Of a stretch of 64,000 nt of DNA, positions 34,679 to 42,609 are shown in pieces. Position 1 is the first letter of the stretch. Each line of letters begins with the position of its first letter. The notes beneath the pieces were generated by a model. That model was not told the DNA's origin and did not search any database. It worked only from the letters and a program-made list of their open reading frames with translations. The stretch covers positions 124,001 to 188,000 of the forward strand of contig NZ_JACVHC010000006.1 of NCBI RefSeq assembly GCF_017976235.1, given 5' to 3'. A program made the position numbers and the translations under genes. The DNA is from Pseudomonas anatoliensis (GTDB taxonomy: Bacteria; Pseudomonadota; Gammaproteobacteria; Pseudomonadales; Pseudomonadaceae).

Positions 34679-35941
34679 ATGCTCGCCCCCGTACAACTGA
34701 CTTCCGCCACTCGCCAGAACCTCTGGCGGCTGACTTTCATCCGCACGCTGGTGCTCGCCGCGCAGGCCGGTTCCGTAGGCCTGGCCTATTGGCTGGAGCT
34801 GTTGCCGTTGCCGTGGGTGCAACTGGCGATGACCCTTGGCTGCTCGATACTGCTTTGCGTGTTCACCGCCGTGCGCCTGCGTACCTCCTGGCCGGTGACC
34901 GAGCTGGAATACGCCTTGCAACTGGCCTGTGACCTGGTTATCCACAGCGCGCTGCTGTATTTCTCCGGCGGTTCGACCAACCCGTTCGTTTCCTATTATC
35001 TGGTACCGCTGACTATCGCTGCGGTCACGCTGCCATGGCGCTATTCGGTGATTCTGTCCGGCATCGCGCTGGCCTTGTACACCGTGATGCTGACGCGGTT
35101 CTATCCGCTGGAAACCCTGCCGGTTGCCCGCGAAAACCTGCAGATCTACGGCATGTGGCTGAGCTTTGCCCTCGCTGCGGCGGTGATCACTTTCTTCGCT
35201 GCGCGCATGGCTGAAGAGTTGCGTCGCCAGGAAGAGCTGCGTGCAATTCGCCGTGAAGAAGGCCTGCGCGATCAGCAACTGCTCGCCGTCGCCACGCAAG
35301 CCGCCGGCGCCGCCCATGAACTGGGCACGCCGCTGGCGACCATGAGCGTGTTGCTCAAGGAGATGCAGCAGGATCATCCCGATCCGCTGCTGCAGGACGA
35401 TCTGAAAGTGCTGCAGGATCAGGTCAAGTTGTGCAAGGAAACCTTGCAGCAACTGGTGCGCGCCGCCGAGGCCAATCGTCGTTTGGCGGTGGAAATGCAG
35501 GATGTCACCGTCTGGCTCGACGAAGCGCTGAACCGCTGGCACCTGATGCGTCCGGAAGCCAGTTATCGCTTCCACCGTCTCGGTCAGGGCACGGTGCCGC
35601 GCATGGCGCCGCCGCCGGATCTGACCCAGGCCCTGTTGAACCTGCTCAACAACGCCGCCGATGCCTGCCCGGAAAACCTCAAAGTGACGCTGGACTGGGA
35701 CACGGAAGACCTGACCATCAGCATTCGCGATCACGGCGCCGGTGTGCCACTGGCCATCGCCGAGCAGATCGGCAAACCATTTTTTACCACGAAGGGCAAA
35801 GGTTTCGGCCTGGGCCTGTTTTTGAGCAAGGCCAGCGTGACACGCGCCGGCGGCTCAGTGAAACTCTATAGTCATGAGGAAGGCGGCACGCTCACCGAGC
35901 TGCGCCTGCCCCACGGCGCCCGAGGAGACCAACATGAGTGA
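34679..35941 (+). CDS. roxS: Redox-sensing histidine kinase, RegB/PrrB/RoxS type
   Basis: 420-residue membrane sensor kinase. Six hydrophobic helices span residues ~18-175. They contain FSGGSTNPFVSYYLVP (about 95-110), the GGxxNPF signature linked to quinone sensing in RegB. The phospho-acceptor is His213 in GAAHELGTPLA, followed by N-box LLNNAADACPE and glycine-rich FFTTKGKGFGLGLFLSKA. The start at 34679 has AGGAG upstream. Its stop overlaps roxR by eight bases. With RoxR it is expected to control respiratory oxidases in response to redox state. Confidence 0.9.
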   Translation: MLAPVQLTSATRQNLWRLTFIRTLVLAAQAGSVGLAYWLELLPLPWVQLAMTLGCSILLCVFTAVRLRTSWPVTELEYALQLACDLVIHSALLYFSGGSTNPFVSYYLVPLTIAAVTLPWRYSVILSGIALALYTVMLTRFYPLETLPVARENLQIYGMWLSFALAAAVITFFAARMAEELRRQEELRAIRREEGLRDQQLLAVATQAAGAAHELGTPLATMSVLLKEMQQDHPDPLLQDDLKVLQDQVKLCKETLQQLVRAAEANRRLAVEMQDVTVWLDEALNRWHLMRPEASYRFHRLGQGTVPRMAPPPDLTQALLNLLNNAADACPENLKVTLDWDTEDLTISIRDHGAGVPLAIAEQIGKPFFTTKGKGFGLGLFLSKASVTRAGGSVKLYSHEEGGTLTELRLPHGARGDQHE

Positions 35942-36494
35942 CGAAATCCAAGTCGAAGGCGAAGAACTGCCGCATTTGCTGCTGGTCGACGATGACGCGA
36001 CCTTCACCCGGGTGATGGCCCGTGCCATGGCCCGCCGCGGTTTTCGCGTCAGCACCGCAGGTTCAGCCGAAGAAGGCATTACCATCGCGCAGGCCGATAT
36101 CCCGGACTACGCCGCGCTCGACCTGAAAATGGACGGCGATTCTGGTCTGGTGCTGCTGCCCAAGCTGCTGGAACTGGACCCGGAAATGCGCGTGGTGATC
36201 CTTACCGGTTATTCGAGCATTGCCACCGCTGTCGAAGCGATCAAGCGCGGCGCCTGCAACTACCTGTGCAAACCGGCCGATGCCGACGATGTCCTGGCCG
36301 CGCTGCTCTCCGAGCACGCCGACCTCGACAGCCTGGTGCCGGAAAACCCGATGTCGGTCGACCGCCTGCAGTGGGAACACATCCAGCGCGTGCTCACCGA
36401 GCACGAAGGCAACATCTCCGCCACTGCCCGCGCCTTGGGCATGCACCGCCGCACCCTGCAGCGCAAACTGCAGAAGCGCCCGGTTCGTCGCTGA
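35934..36494 (+). CDS. roxR: Response regulator, RegA/PrrA/RoxR type
   Basis: 186-residue regulator with a receiver domain (LLLVDDDATFTRVMARAM; phospho-Asp63 in ALDLKMDGDSG; conserved ILTGYSS and CKPA) and a short Fis-type helix-turn-helix at the C-terminus (ISATARALGMHRRTLQRKLQKR). This compact build is typical of the PrrA/RegA group. It overlaps roxS by eight bases, indicating coupled translation, and is followed by a hairpin terminator. Confidence 0.92.
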   Translation: MSDEIQVEGEELPHLLLVDDDATFTRVMARAMARRGFRVSTAGSAEEGITIAQADIPDYAALDLKMDGDSGLVLLPKLLELDPEMRVVILTGYSSIATAVEAIKRGACNYLCKPADADDVLAALLSEHADLDSLVPENPMSVDRLQWEHIQRVLTEHEGNISATARALGMHRRTLQRKLQKRPVRR

Positions 36495-36531
36495 ACCTGC
36501 GCTGAACGACCATCGCCAGCCCTCGCGATAA

Positions 36532-36560
36532 AACGCGCCGATCATCTATGATCGGCGCGT
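36532..36560 (+). terminator. Hairpin terminator after roxR
   Basis: Stem ACGCGCCGATCAT / ATGATCGGCGCGT with a two-base spacer. It is a perfect inverted repeat with only a weak T-rich tail (GTCTGTTCTT). Confidence 0.6.
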
Positions 36561-36590
36561 GTCTGTTCTTATCTATATCGAGCCTTATCC

Positions 36591-38318
36591 ATGAATCAGA
36601 ACGCTGAATACTCCGCGGTCAACGATGCTGTGCGCGGGCAGTTTTTTCGCAAAGTATGGGCGATCATCACGCCTTACTGGCGCAGTGAAGAGAAGATCCA
36701 GGCCTGGACGCTGCTGATTGCGGTGATAGCGCTCTCGCTGCTCAGTGTGGGCATCTCGGTGTGGTTCAACACCTGGTACAAGGACTTTTACAACGCGCTG
36801 CAGAAGAAGGACGAGGCGGCGTTCTGGCAGCTGATTCTGTACTTCTGTGCGATAGCGGCGGTGGCGATTGTCGGGGCGGTGTATCGGCTTTATCTGACTC
36901 AGATGCTGACGATACGCTGGCGGGCCTGGCTCACTGAAAAGCATTTCTCGCGTTGGCTCGCCGACAAGAACTACTACGAGCTGGAGCAGGGCGGTTATAC
37001 CGATAACCCGGACCAGCGAATTTCCGAAGACCTCAACAACTTCACCTCCAACACCCTTGAACTGGGTATCGGGTTGCTGCGCAATATCGTCAGCCTGGTG
37101 TCGTTCTCGATCATTCTGTGGGGCGTGTCGGGCAGCATCGAAGTCTTTGGCATCACCATTCCCGGCTACATGTTCTGGTGCGTGCTGGTTTACGCCGTGG
37201 TCGGTAGCTGGCTGACGCATTTGATCGGTCGTCGTTTGATCGGCCTGAACAACCAACAACAACGCTTTGAAGCCGACCTGCGTTTTTCCATGGTGCGGAT
37301 TCGCGAGAACGCTGAAAGCATCGCGTTGTACAACGGCGAACCGAACGAAAATCGTCGGTTGAGCGCTCGCTTCGGGAATGTCTGGCACAACTTCTGGGAC
37401 ATCATGAAAGTGTCCAAGCGCCTGACGTTCTTCACCGCCGGTTACAGCCAGGCGGCCATCATCTTCCCGTTCATCGTGGCCTCGCCGCGTTATCTCGCTG
37501 GCAAGATCGAACTCGGTGAGTTGATGCAGATCAGCTCGGCATTCGGCAACGTTCAGGAGAGTTTCAGCTGGTTCATCAGTGCGTACCAGAGCCTCGCTTC
37601 CTGGCGCGCCACTTGTGATCGTCTGCTGAGTTTCCGTCAAGCCATGACCGACAATGAACAACGTGCGCCGGCCATTGATGTGCAGAATCAGGGCAGTGAA
37701 TTGAAAGTCCACAACCTGGGGCTGGATCTGGCCGACGGCCGCCACTTGCTGACCAGCGCCGACATGACCGTTGAACCGGGTGATCGGGTGATGCTCAGCG
37801 GCCGCTCCGGCAGCGGCAAGTCGACGTTGCTGCGGGCGATGGGGCATTTGTGGCCCGCGGGGCACGGCAGCATTCGGCTGCCGGCGGCGCGTTATCTGTT
37901 TCTGCCGCAGAAACCTTATCTGCCGATCGGCACCCTGCGCGAGGCCTTGAGTTATCCACAGGCGGGCGACACCTATTCACCCGAACGATACGCGCAAGTG
38001 CTGGAAACCTGCCGCTTGCCGCATCTGGTCGCGCGTCTGGATGAGGCCAATCACTGGCAGCGGATGCTCTCGCCCGGTGAACAGCAACGCCTGGCCTTCG
38101 CCCGCGCACTGCTTTATGCACCGCACTGGCTGTACATGGACGAAGCCACCTCGGCGATGGATGAAGAAGACGAAGCCACGCTTTATCAGGCGCTGATCGA
38201 CCAGTTGCCCGAGTTGAGCATTGTCAGTGTTGGTCACCGTAGCAGCCTGAAGCGGTTCCACCCACGGCATGTGCGAATCGACAACGGCCACCTGGTTGAA
38301 CAAACCGTGACCGCCTGA
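36591..38318 (+). CDS. ABC transporter, fused permease-ATPase, SbmA/YddA type
   Basis: 575-residue half-transporter with an N-terminal ABC_membrane_2 domain (residues ~1-330, about six helices; EKHFSRWLADKNYYELEQ is typical of SbmA/BacA and YddA relatives) and a C-terminal ATPase. Motifs are Walker A GRSGSGKST, signature LSPGEQQRLAFARA and Walker B WLYMDEATSAMD. It would function as a homodimer in the inner membrane. Relatives import peptides or vitamin B12-like compounds; the substrate here is unknown. It appears monocistronic between the roxR terminator and a REPIN. Confidence 0.85.
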   Translation: MNQNAEYSAVNDAVRGQFFRKVWAIITPYWRSEEKIQAWTLLIAVIALSLLSVGISVWFNTWYKDFYNALQKKDEAAFWQLILYFCAIAAVAIVGAVYRLYLTQMLTIRWRAWLTEKHFSRWLADKNYYELEQGGYTDNPDQRISEDLNNFTSNTLELGIGLLRNIVSLVSFSIILWGVSGSIEVFGITIPGYMFWCVLVYAVVGSWLTHLIGRRLIGLNNQQQRFEADLRFSMVRIRENAESIALYNGEPNENRRLSARFGNVWHNFWDIMKVSKRLTFFTAGYSQAAIIFPFIVASPRYLAGKIELGELMQISSAFGNVQESFSWFISAYQSLASWRATCDRLLSFRQAMTDNEQRAPAIDVQNQGSELKVHNLGLDLADGRHLLTSADMTVEPGDRVMLSGRSGSGKSTLLRAMGHLWPAGHGSIRLPAARYLFLPQKPYLPIGTLREALSYPQAGDTYSPERYAQVLETCRLPHLVARLDEANHWQRMLSPGEQQRLAFARALLYAPHWLYMDEATSAMDEEDEATLYQALIDQLPELSIVSVGHRSSLKRFHPRHVRIDNGHLVEQTVTA

Positions 38319-38331
38319 CCCACACAAATCT

Positions 38332-38421
38332 CCTGTAGGAGCTGCCGCAGGCTGCGATCTTTTGACTTTGATTTTCTGAAACAAGATCAAAAGATCGCAG
38401 CCTGCGGCAGCTCCTACAGGG
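38332..38421. repeat. REP pair (REPIN), inverted
   Basis: Perfectly matched arms with CTGCCGCAGGCTGCG stems, directly after the ABC gene. Confidence 0.9.
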
Positions 38422-38437
38422 CCGATGTGATCCGGCC

Positions 38438-38451
38438 GGTGATCGTACAAC
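38438..38451. promoter_or_regulatory. Candidate GntR operator upstream of the regulator gene
   Basis: GGTGATCGTACAAC here matches GGTCATCGTACAAC in the minus strand of the kdgD upstream dyad at 13 of 14 positions. It lies 53 bp before the regulator's ATG, consistent with autoregulation. Confidence 0.45.
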
Positions 38452-38503
38452 CCGCTTGAGCTATGATGCCCACAAGCCGAACTTTCGAGACAAGACGTAG
38501 ACC

Positions 38504-39253
38504 ATGGAAAACCTGATCGAAACCCCGCGCCTCCCCCGCAAGCGCCGCAGCCTGGCTCAGGAATTGGTGACGGTGCTCAGCGAGCAGATCCGTGACGGCC
38601 TGCTCAAGCGTGGCGACAAGTTGCCTACCGAGTCGGCGATCATGGAAGCCCATGGCGTCAGCCGCACCGTGGTGCGCGAGGCGATTTCCCGTTTGCAGGC
38701 CGCCGGCCAAGTAGAAACCCGCCACGGCATCGGCACTTTCGTACTCGATACGCCAAGCCCGAGCGGCTTTCGGATCGACCCGGCCACCGTCGTCACCCTG
38801 CGTGACGTGCTGGCGATTCTCGAATTACGCATCAGCCTCGAAGTGGAATCCGCCGGCCTTGCCGCGCAACGTCGCAGCCCCGAGCAACTGGCAACCATGC
38901 GTGCCGCCCTCGATGCGCTGAATGACAGTGTTGCCCACGCCAGTGATGCCGTCGCCTCTGACTTTGCGTTCCACCTGGAAATCGCCCTGTCCACCGGCAA
39001 CCGCTATTTCACCGACATCATGACTCACCTGGGTACCAGCATCATTCCGCGCACGCGACTGAATTCGGCGCGCCTGGCCCATGATGATCAGCAACACTAC
39101 ATGAGTCGCCTGAGCCGTGAGCACGAAGAAATCTACGAAGCAATCGCCCGTCAGGATTCCGATGCAGCGCGTGCCGCGATGCGTCTGCACCTGACCAACA
39201 GCCGCGAAAGGCTGCGCCAGGCCCATGAAGAGGCGCAGGCGCAGCGGGGTTAG
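38504..39253 (+). CDS. GntR-family (FadR/FCD type) regulator of the aldarate cluster
   Basis: 249-residue regulator. The N-terminal winged helix-turn-helix (LAQELVTVLSEQIRDGLLKRGDKLPTESAIMEAHGVSRTVVREAISRLQAAGQVETRHGIGTFV) is followed by a helical FCD ligand-binding domain with the usual Asp/His-bearing helices (DFAFHLEIALSTGNRYF). Its placement beside the glucarate/galactarate genes suggests it senses an aldarate or 5-keto-4-deoxyglucarate. A motif shared between its own upstream region and that of the dehydratase supports local control. Confidence 0.85.
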   Translation: MENLIETPRLPRKRRSLAQELVTVLSEQIRDGLLKRGDKLPTESAIMEAHGVSRTVVREAISRLQAAGQVETRHGIGTFVLDTPSPSGFRIDPATVVTLRDVLAILELRISLEVESAGLAAQRRSPEQLATMRAALDALNDSVAHASDAVASDFAFHLEIALSTGNRYFTDIMTHLGTSIIPRTRLNSARLAHDDQQHYMSRLSREHEEIYEAIARQDSDAARAAMRLHLTNSRERLRQAHEEAQAQRG

Positions 39254-39257
39254 TCGC

Positions 39258-39632
39258 TCACGCTTCGATCCGTAGCAGCAACGGCTCTGAATAGGGCTCC
39301 AAGCTGGACTCGTCCTGAAATTTGTAGCGCAGTTCGATTTCCGAATGCAGGTACGACAGTAGTACCTCTTTCGGAATGTGCAGTTCGATGCCCGTCAGTT
39401 TTTCCATCTCGTCCTCGGCGTCATCCCAAGTGCCAGTGTTGACTTCTTCGCTCGCCCATTCGGGCTCCTCGGGGTCATCGCCCAGAATCGCGTAGACGCT
39501 CCAGTTCGCCGCAAAATCGCTGGAATCGGGCACTTGAATGATCAGTTCGTCGCTCAACGCCGACAGGTTCACGGTTGCTGTTTCAGGTGTATGAGGCAGA
39601 AATTGCGGAAGTTCGGGTGGGGCAAAATCCAT
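39258..39632 (-). CDS. Hypothetical protein, 124 residues
   Basis: Acidic cytosolic protein starting MDFAPPELPQFLPH. The frame is open further upstream but the extra part is read from REP-adjacent sequence. The core has ANWSVYAILGDDPEEPEWASEEVNTGTWDDAEDEMEKL and ends with a beta-like ELRYKFQDESSLEPYSEPLLLRI. No family is recognised. It is convergent with the regulator gene (4 bases between stops) and not part of the plus-strand operon. Confidence 0.65.
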   Translation of the reverse strand: MDFAPPELPQFLPHTPETATVNLSALSDELIIQVPDSSDFAANWSVYAILGDDPEEPEWASEEVNTGTWDDAEDEMEKLTGIELHIPKEVLLSYLHSEIELRYKFQDESSLEPYSEPLLLRIEA

Positions 39633-39745
39633 CGGGGGCGCTCTCCATGCGAGGTGTGCCGTGATCCATTCACGGCGGGTTTGCACGGTACGAGAATCCC
39701 GCCTGTCTCGTTTTAAACCGTCTATTTCCATTTATTGCGATGCCA

Positions 39746-39835
39746 CCTGTAGGAGCTGCCGCAGGCTGCGATCTTTTGACTTTGATTTTCTGAAAGAAGA
39801 TCAAAAGATCGCAGCCTGCGGCAGCTCCTACAGGG
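39746..39835. repeat. REP pair (REPIN), inverted
   Basis: Almost identical to the pair at 38332-38421, including the central TTTGATTTTCTGAAA spacer; the two probably duplicated recently or converted one another. Confidence 0.9.
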
Positions 39836-39913
39836 GCATTGCAGCTATTGATAACAATCTTGTCGGACAAAAAAGCACTCTCAACGATGAAATGCAGTTG
39901 ACGGTTATTTTTT

Positions 39914-39937
39914 AAGTTGTACGATGACCTACAACTT
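39914..39937. promoter_or_regulatory. Candidate GntR operator upstream of kdgD
   Basis: AAGTTGTA (39914-39921) and TACAACTT (39930-39937) are perfect inverted arms around an eight-base centre, 58 bp before the kdgD start. This looks like a binding site for the neighbouring GntR regulator. Confidence 0.55.
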
Positions 39938-39994
39938 CGGCGAATAGCTGAACGATCCAATCACAAAAAACGTTGCTACCAGGGTGTTCGAATA

Positions 39995-40906
39995 ATGAAT
40001 CCACAAGAACTGAAGTCCATCCTCTCTGCCGGCCTGCTGTCTTTCCCGGTGACCGATTTCAACGCGCAGGGCGATTTCAACCGCGCGGGCTATATCAAAC
40101 GTCTGGAATGGCTGGCCCCGTACGGTGCTTCGGCCCTGTTCGCCGCCGGTGGCACCGGTGAATTCTTCTCGCTGGCCGCCAGTGAATACTCGGAAATCAT
40201 CAAGACTGCCGTCGATACCTGCGAAACCAGCGTGCCGATTCTGGCCGGCGTGGGCGGTTCGACTCGTCAGGCCATCGAATACGCACAGGAAGCCGAGCGT
40301 CTGGGCGCAAAAGGTCTGTTGCTGCTGCCGCATTACCTGACCGAAGCCAGCCAGGACGGTGTCGCCGCTCACGTTGAAGCCGTGTGTAAATCGGTGAAGA
40401 TCGGCGTGGTGGTTTATAACCGCAACGTCTGCCGCCTGACCGCACCACTGCTGGAACGTCTGGCCGAGCGCTGCCCGAACCTGATCGGTTACAAGGACGG
40501 TCTGGGTGATATCGAGTTGATGGTGTCGATCCGTCGCCGCCTCGGTGATCGCTTCAGCTACCTGGGTGGTTTGCCGACCGCCGAAGTCTATGCCGCCGCC
40601 TATAAGGCGCTGGGCGTGCCGGTTTACTCCTCGGCAGTGTTCAACTTCATTCCGAAAACCGCGATGGATTTCTACCACGCCATTGCCCGCGAAGATCACG
40701 CCACTGTTGGCAAGATCATCGACGACTTCTTCCTGCCATACCTCGACATCCGTAACCGCAAGGCCGGTTATGCCGTGAGCATCGTCAAGGCCGGGGCAAA
40801 AATCGCCGGCTATGACGCGGGCCCGGTGCGGGCGCCGCTGACCGATCTGACTGGCGAAGAGTACGAAATGCTCGCTGCGCTGATCGACAAGCAAGGTGCG
40901 CAATAA
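39995..40906 (+). CDS. kdgD: 5-keto-4-deoxyglucarate dehydratase
   Basis: Dehydratase-decarboxylase that converts 5-keto-4-deoxy-D-glucarate to alpha-ketoglutarate semialdehyde. The 303-residue protein has the DapA/NAL barrel with Schiff-base Lys167 (IGYKDGLGD), catalytic Tyr141 (VVVYNRN) and the GGTGEF substrate loop. The ATG at 39995 fits the family N-terminus MNPQELKSILSAGLLSFPVTDF. It is the first gene of the plus-strand aldarate cluster, with the next enzyme in the pathway immediately downstream. Confidence 0.93.
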   Translation: MNPQELKSILSAGLLSFPVTDFNAQGDFNRAGYIKRLEWLAPYGASALFAAGGTGEFFSLAASEYSEIIKTAVDTCETSVPILAGVGGSTRQAIEYAQEAERLGAKGLLLLPHYLTEASQDGVAAHVEAVCKSVKIGVVVYNRNVCRLTAPLLERLAERCPNLIGYKDGLGDIELMVSIRRRLGDRFSYLGGLPTAEVYAAAYKALGVPVYSSAVFNFIPKTAMDFYHAIAREDHATVGKIIDDFFLPYLDIRNRKAGYAVSIVKAGAKIAGYDAGPVRAPLTDLTGEEYEMLAALIDKQGAQ

Positions 40907-40920
40907 CACCCGATAAAACC

Positions 40921-40948
40921 AAGGCCGCTGAGCAATCAGCGGCCTTTT
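40921..40948 (+). terminator. Terminator-like hairpin inside the aldarate cluster
   Basis: Stem AAGGCCGCTGA / TCAGCGGCCTT with a four-base loop and TTTT, between kdgD and the dehydrogenase. It probably reduces read-through or stabilises the upstream mRNA. Confidence 0.7.
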
Positions 40949-40966
40949 GCGTGAGGAGCGATTTCA

Positions 40967-42412
40967 GTGACTGATTCAAAACGCTACGACAACTACATCA
41001 ACGGTGAATGGGTCGCCGGTTCCGATTACTCGGCCAACATCAACCCGTCCGAGCTGAGCGACACCATCGGCGACTACGCCAAGGCCGATCTGGCGCAAGT
41101 CCACGCCGCCATCGACGCTGCGCGCGCAGCGTTCCCGGCATGGTCGACTTCGGGCATTCAGGCCCGTCACGATTCGCTGGATAAGGTTGGCTCGGAAATC
41201 CTCGCTCGTCGCGAAGAACTCGGTACTCTGCTGGCCCGGGAAGAGGGCAAGACCCTGCCCGAAGCCATCGGCGAAGTGACCCGCGCCGGCAACATCTTCA
41301 AGTTCTTCGCCGGTGAATGCCTGCGTTTGTCCGGCGACTACGTGCCGTCGGTGCGTCCGGGCGTCAATGTCGAAGTGACCCGCGAAGCGCTGGGTGTGGT
41401 CGGTCTGATCACCCCGTGGAATTTCCCGATCGCCATTCCATCGTGGAAGATCGCTCCGGCCCTGGCCTACGGTAACTGCGTGGTTTTGAAACCTGCCGAT
41501 CTGGTACCGGGCTGCGCTTGGGCGTTGGCCGAAATCATCTCCCGCGCAGGCTTCCCGGCCGGCGTGTTCAACCTGGTGATGGGCAGCGGCCGTGTAGTTG
41601 GCGATGCACTGGTGCAGAGCCCGAAAGTCGATGGCATCAGCTTCACCGGTTCCGTCGGCGTGGGTCGGCAGATCGCGGTCAACTGCGTGTCGCGTCAGGC
41701 CAAGGTTCAGCTGGAAATGGGCGGCAAGAACCCGCAGATCATTCTCGACGACGCCGACCTCAAGCAAGCGGTCGAGTTGTCGGTGCAGAGCGCGTTCTAC
41801 TCCACCGGCCAGCGTTGCACGGCGTCGAGCCGCTTGATCGTCACCGCCGGGATTCACGACAAGTTCGTCGAAGCCATGGCCGAACGCATGAAGTCGATCA
41901 AGGTCGGCCACGCGCTGAAATCCGGCACCGATATCGGTCCGGTGGTTTCGCAGGCGCAGCTTGAGCAGGACATGAAATACATCGACATCGGCCAGTCCGA
42001 AGGTGCGCGTCTGGTCAGCGGCGGCGGTCTGGTGACCTGCGACACCGAAGGTTACTACCTCGCGCCAACGCTGTTTGCCGACAGCGAAGCATCGATGCGC
42101 ATCAGCCGCGAAGAGATTTTCGGCCCGGTGGCCAACATCGTTCGCGTTGCCGATTACGACGCTGCGCTGGCCATGGCCAACGACACCGAATTCGGTCTGT
42201 CGGCCGGCATCGCCACCACGTCGCTGAAGTACGCCAACCACTTCAAACGTCATTCCCAGGCCGGGATGGTGATGGTCAACCTGCCGACCGCCGGCGTGGA
42301 TTACCACGTTCCGTTCGGTGGCCGTAAGGGTTCATCCTATGGCTCACGTGAGCAAGGCCGCTATGCGCAAGAGTTCTACACGGTCGTGAAGACCAGCTAC
42401 ATCGGTTCCTGA
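40967..42412 (+). CDS. Alpha-ketoglutarate semialdehyde dehydrogenase (2,5-dioxovalerate dehydrogenase)
   Basis: NAD(P)-dependent aldehyde dehydrogenase that oxidises 2,5-dioxopentanoate to 2-oxoglutarate, the last step of the aldarate pathway. The 481-residue protein starts with GTG (GAGGAG eight bases upstream). It has catalytic Cys284 (GQRCTASSR), general-base Glu250 (LEMGGKNP), the TPWNFPIAIPSWKIAPALA motif and cofactor loop FTGSVGVG. Position after kdgD supports this substrate over other aldehydes. Confidence 0.9.
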   Translation: MTDSKRYDNYINGEWVAGSDYSANINPSELSDTIGDYAKADLAQVHAAIDAARAAFPAWSTSGIQARHDSLDKVGSEILARREELGTLLAREEGKTLPEAIGEVTRAGNIFKFFAGECLRLSGDYVPSVRPGVNVEVTREALGVVGLITPWNFPIAIPSWKIAPALAYGNCVVLKPADLVPGCAWALAEIISRAGFPAGVFNLVMGSGRVVGDALVQSPKVDGISFTGSVGVGRQIAVNCVSRQAKVQLEMGGKNPQIILDDADLKQAVELSVQSAFYSTGQRCTASSRLIVTAGIHDKFVEAMAERMKSIKVGHALKSGTDIGPVVSQAQLEQDMKYIDIGQSEGARLVSGGGLVTCDTEGYYLAPTLFADSEASMRISREEIFGPVANIVRVADYDAALAMANDTEFGLSAGIATTSLKYANHFKRHSQAGMVMVNLPTAGVDYHVPFGGRKGSSYGSREQGRYAQEFYTVVKTSYIGS

Positions 42413-42421
42413 ATGGAGCAC

Positions 42422-42443
42422 GCGGTGTCGACCCCGACACCGC
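42422..42443 (+). terminator. Hairpin after the semialdehyde dehydrogenase gene
   Basis: Perfect nine-base stem GCGGTGTCG / CGACACCGC with a four-base loop, nine bases after the stop, without a T-run. A REPIN follows immediately. Confidence 0.4.
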
Positions 42444-42446
42444 ACC

Positions 42447-42550
42447 CCTGTAGGAGCTGCCGAAGGCTGCGATCTTTTGATCCTGATTTTCTGGCGTCAT
42501 GGATGGCGCCGAAAATCAAAAGATCGCAGCCTTCGGCAGCTCCTACAGGG
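42447..42550. repeat. REP pair (REPIN), inverted
   Basis: Arms with CTGCCGAAGGCTGCG stems. The spacer is itself an imperfect inverted repeat (GATTTTCTGGCG / GGCGCCGAAAATC), giving a very long hairpin between the dehydrogenase and transporter genes. Confidence 0.88.
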
Positions 42551-42609
42551 AGCAAGCGAATACAACAGATTCACCCGCGCATAAAAATAATCAGTGGGAG
42601 TACATCTAC

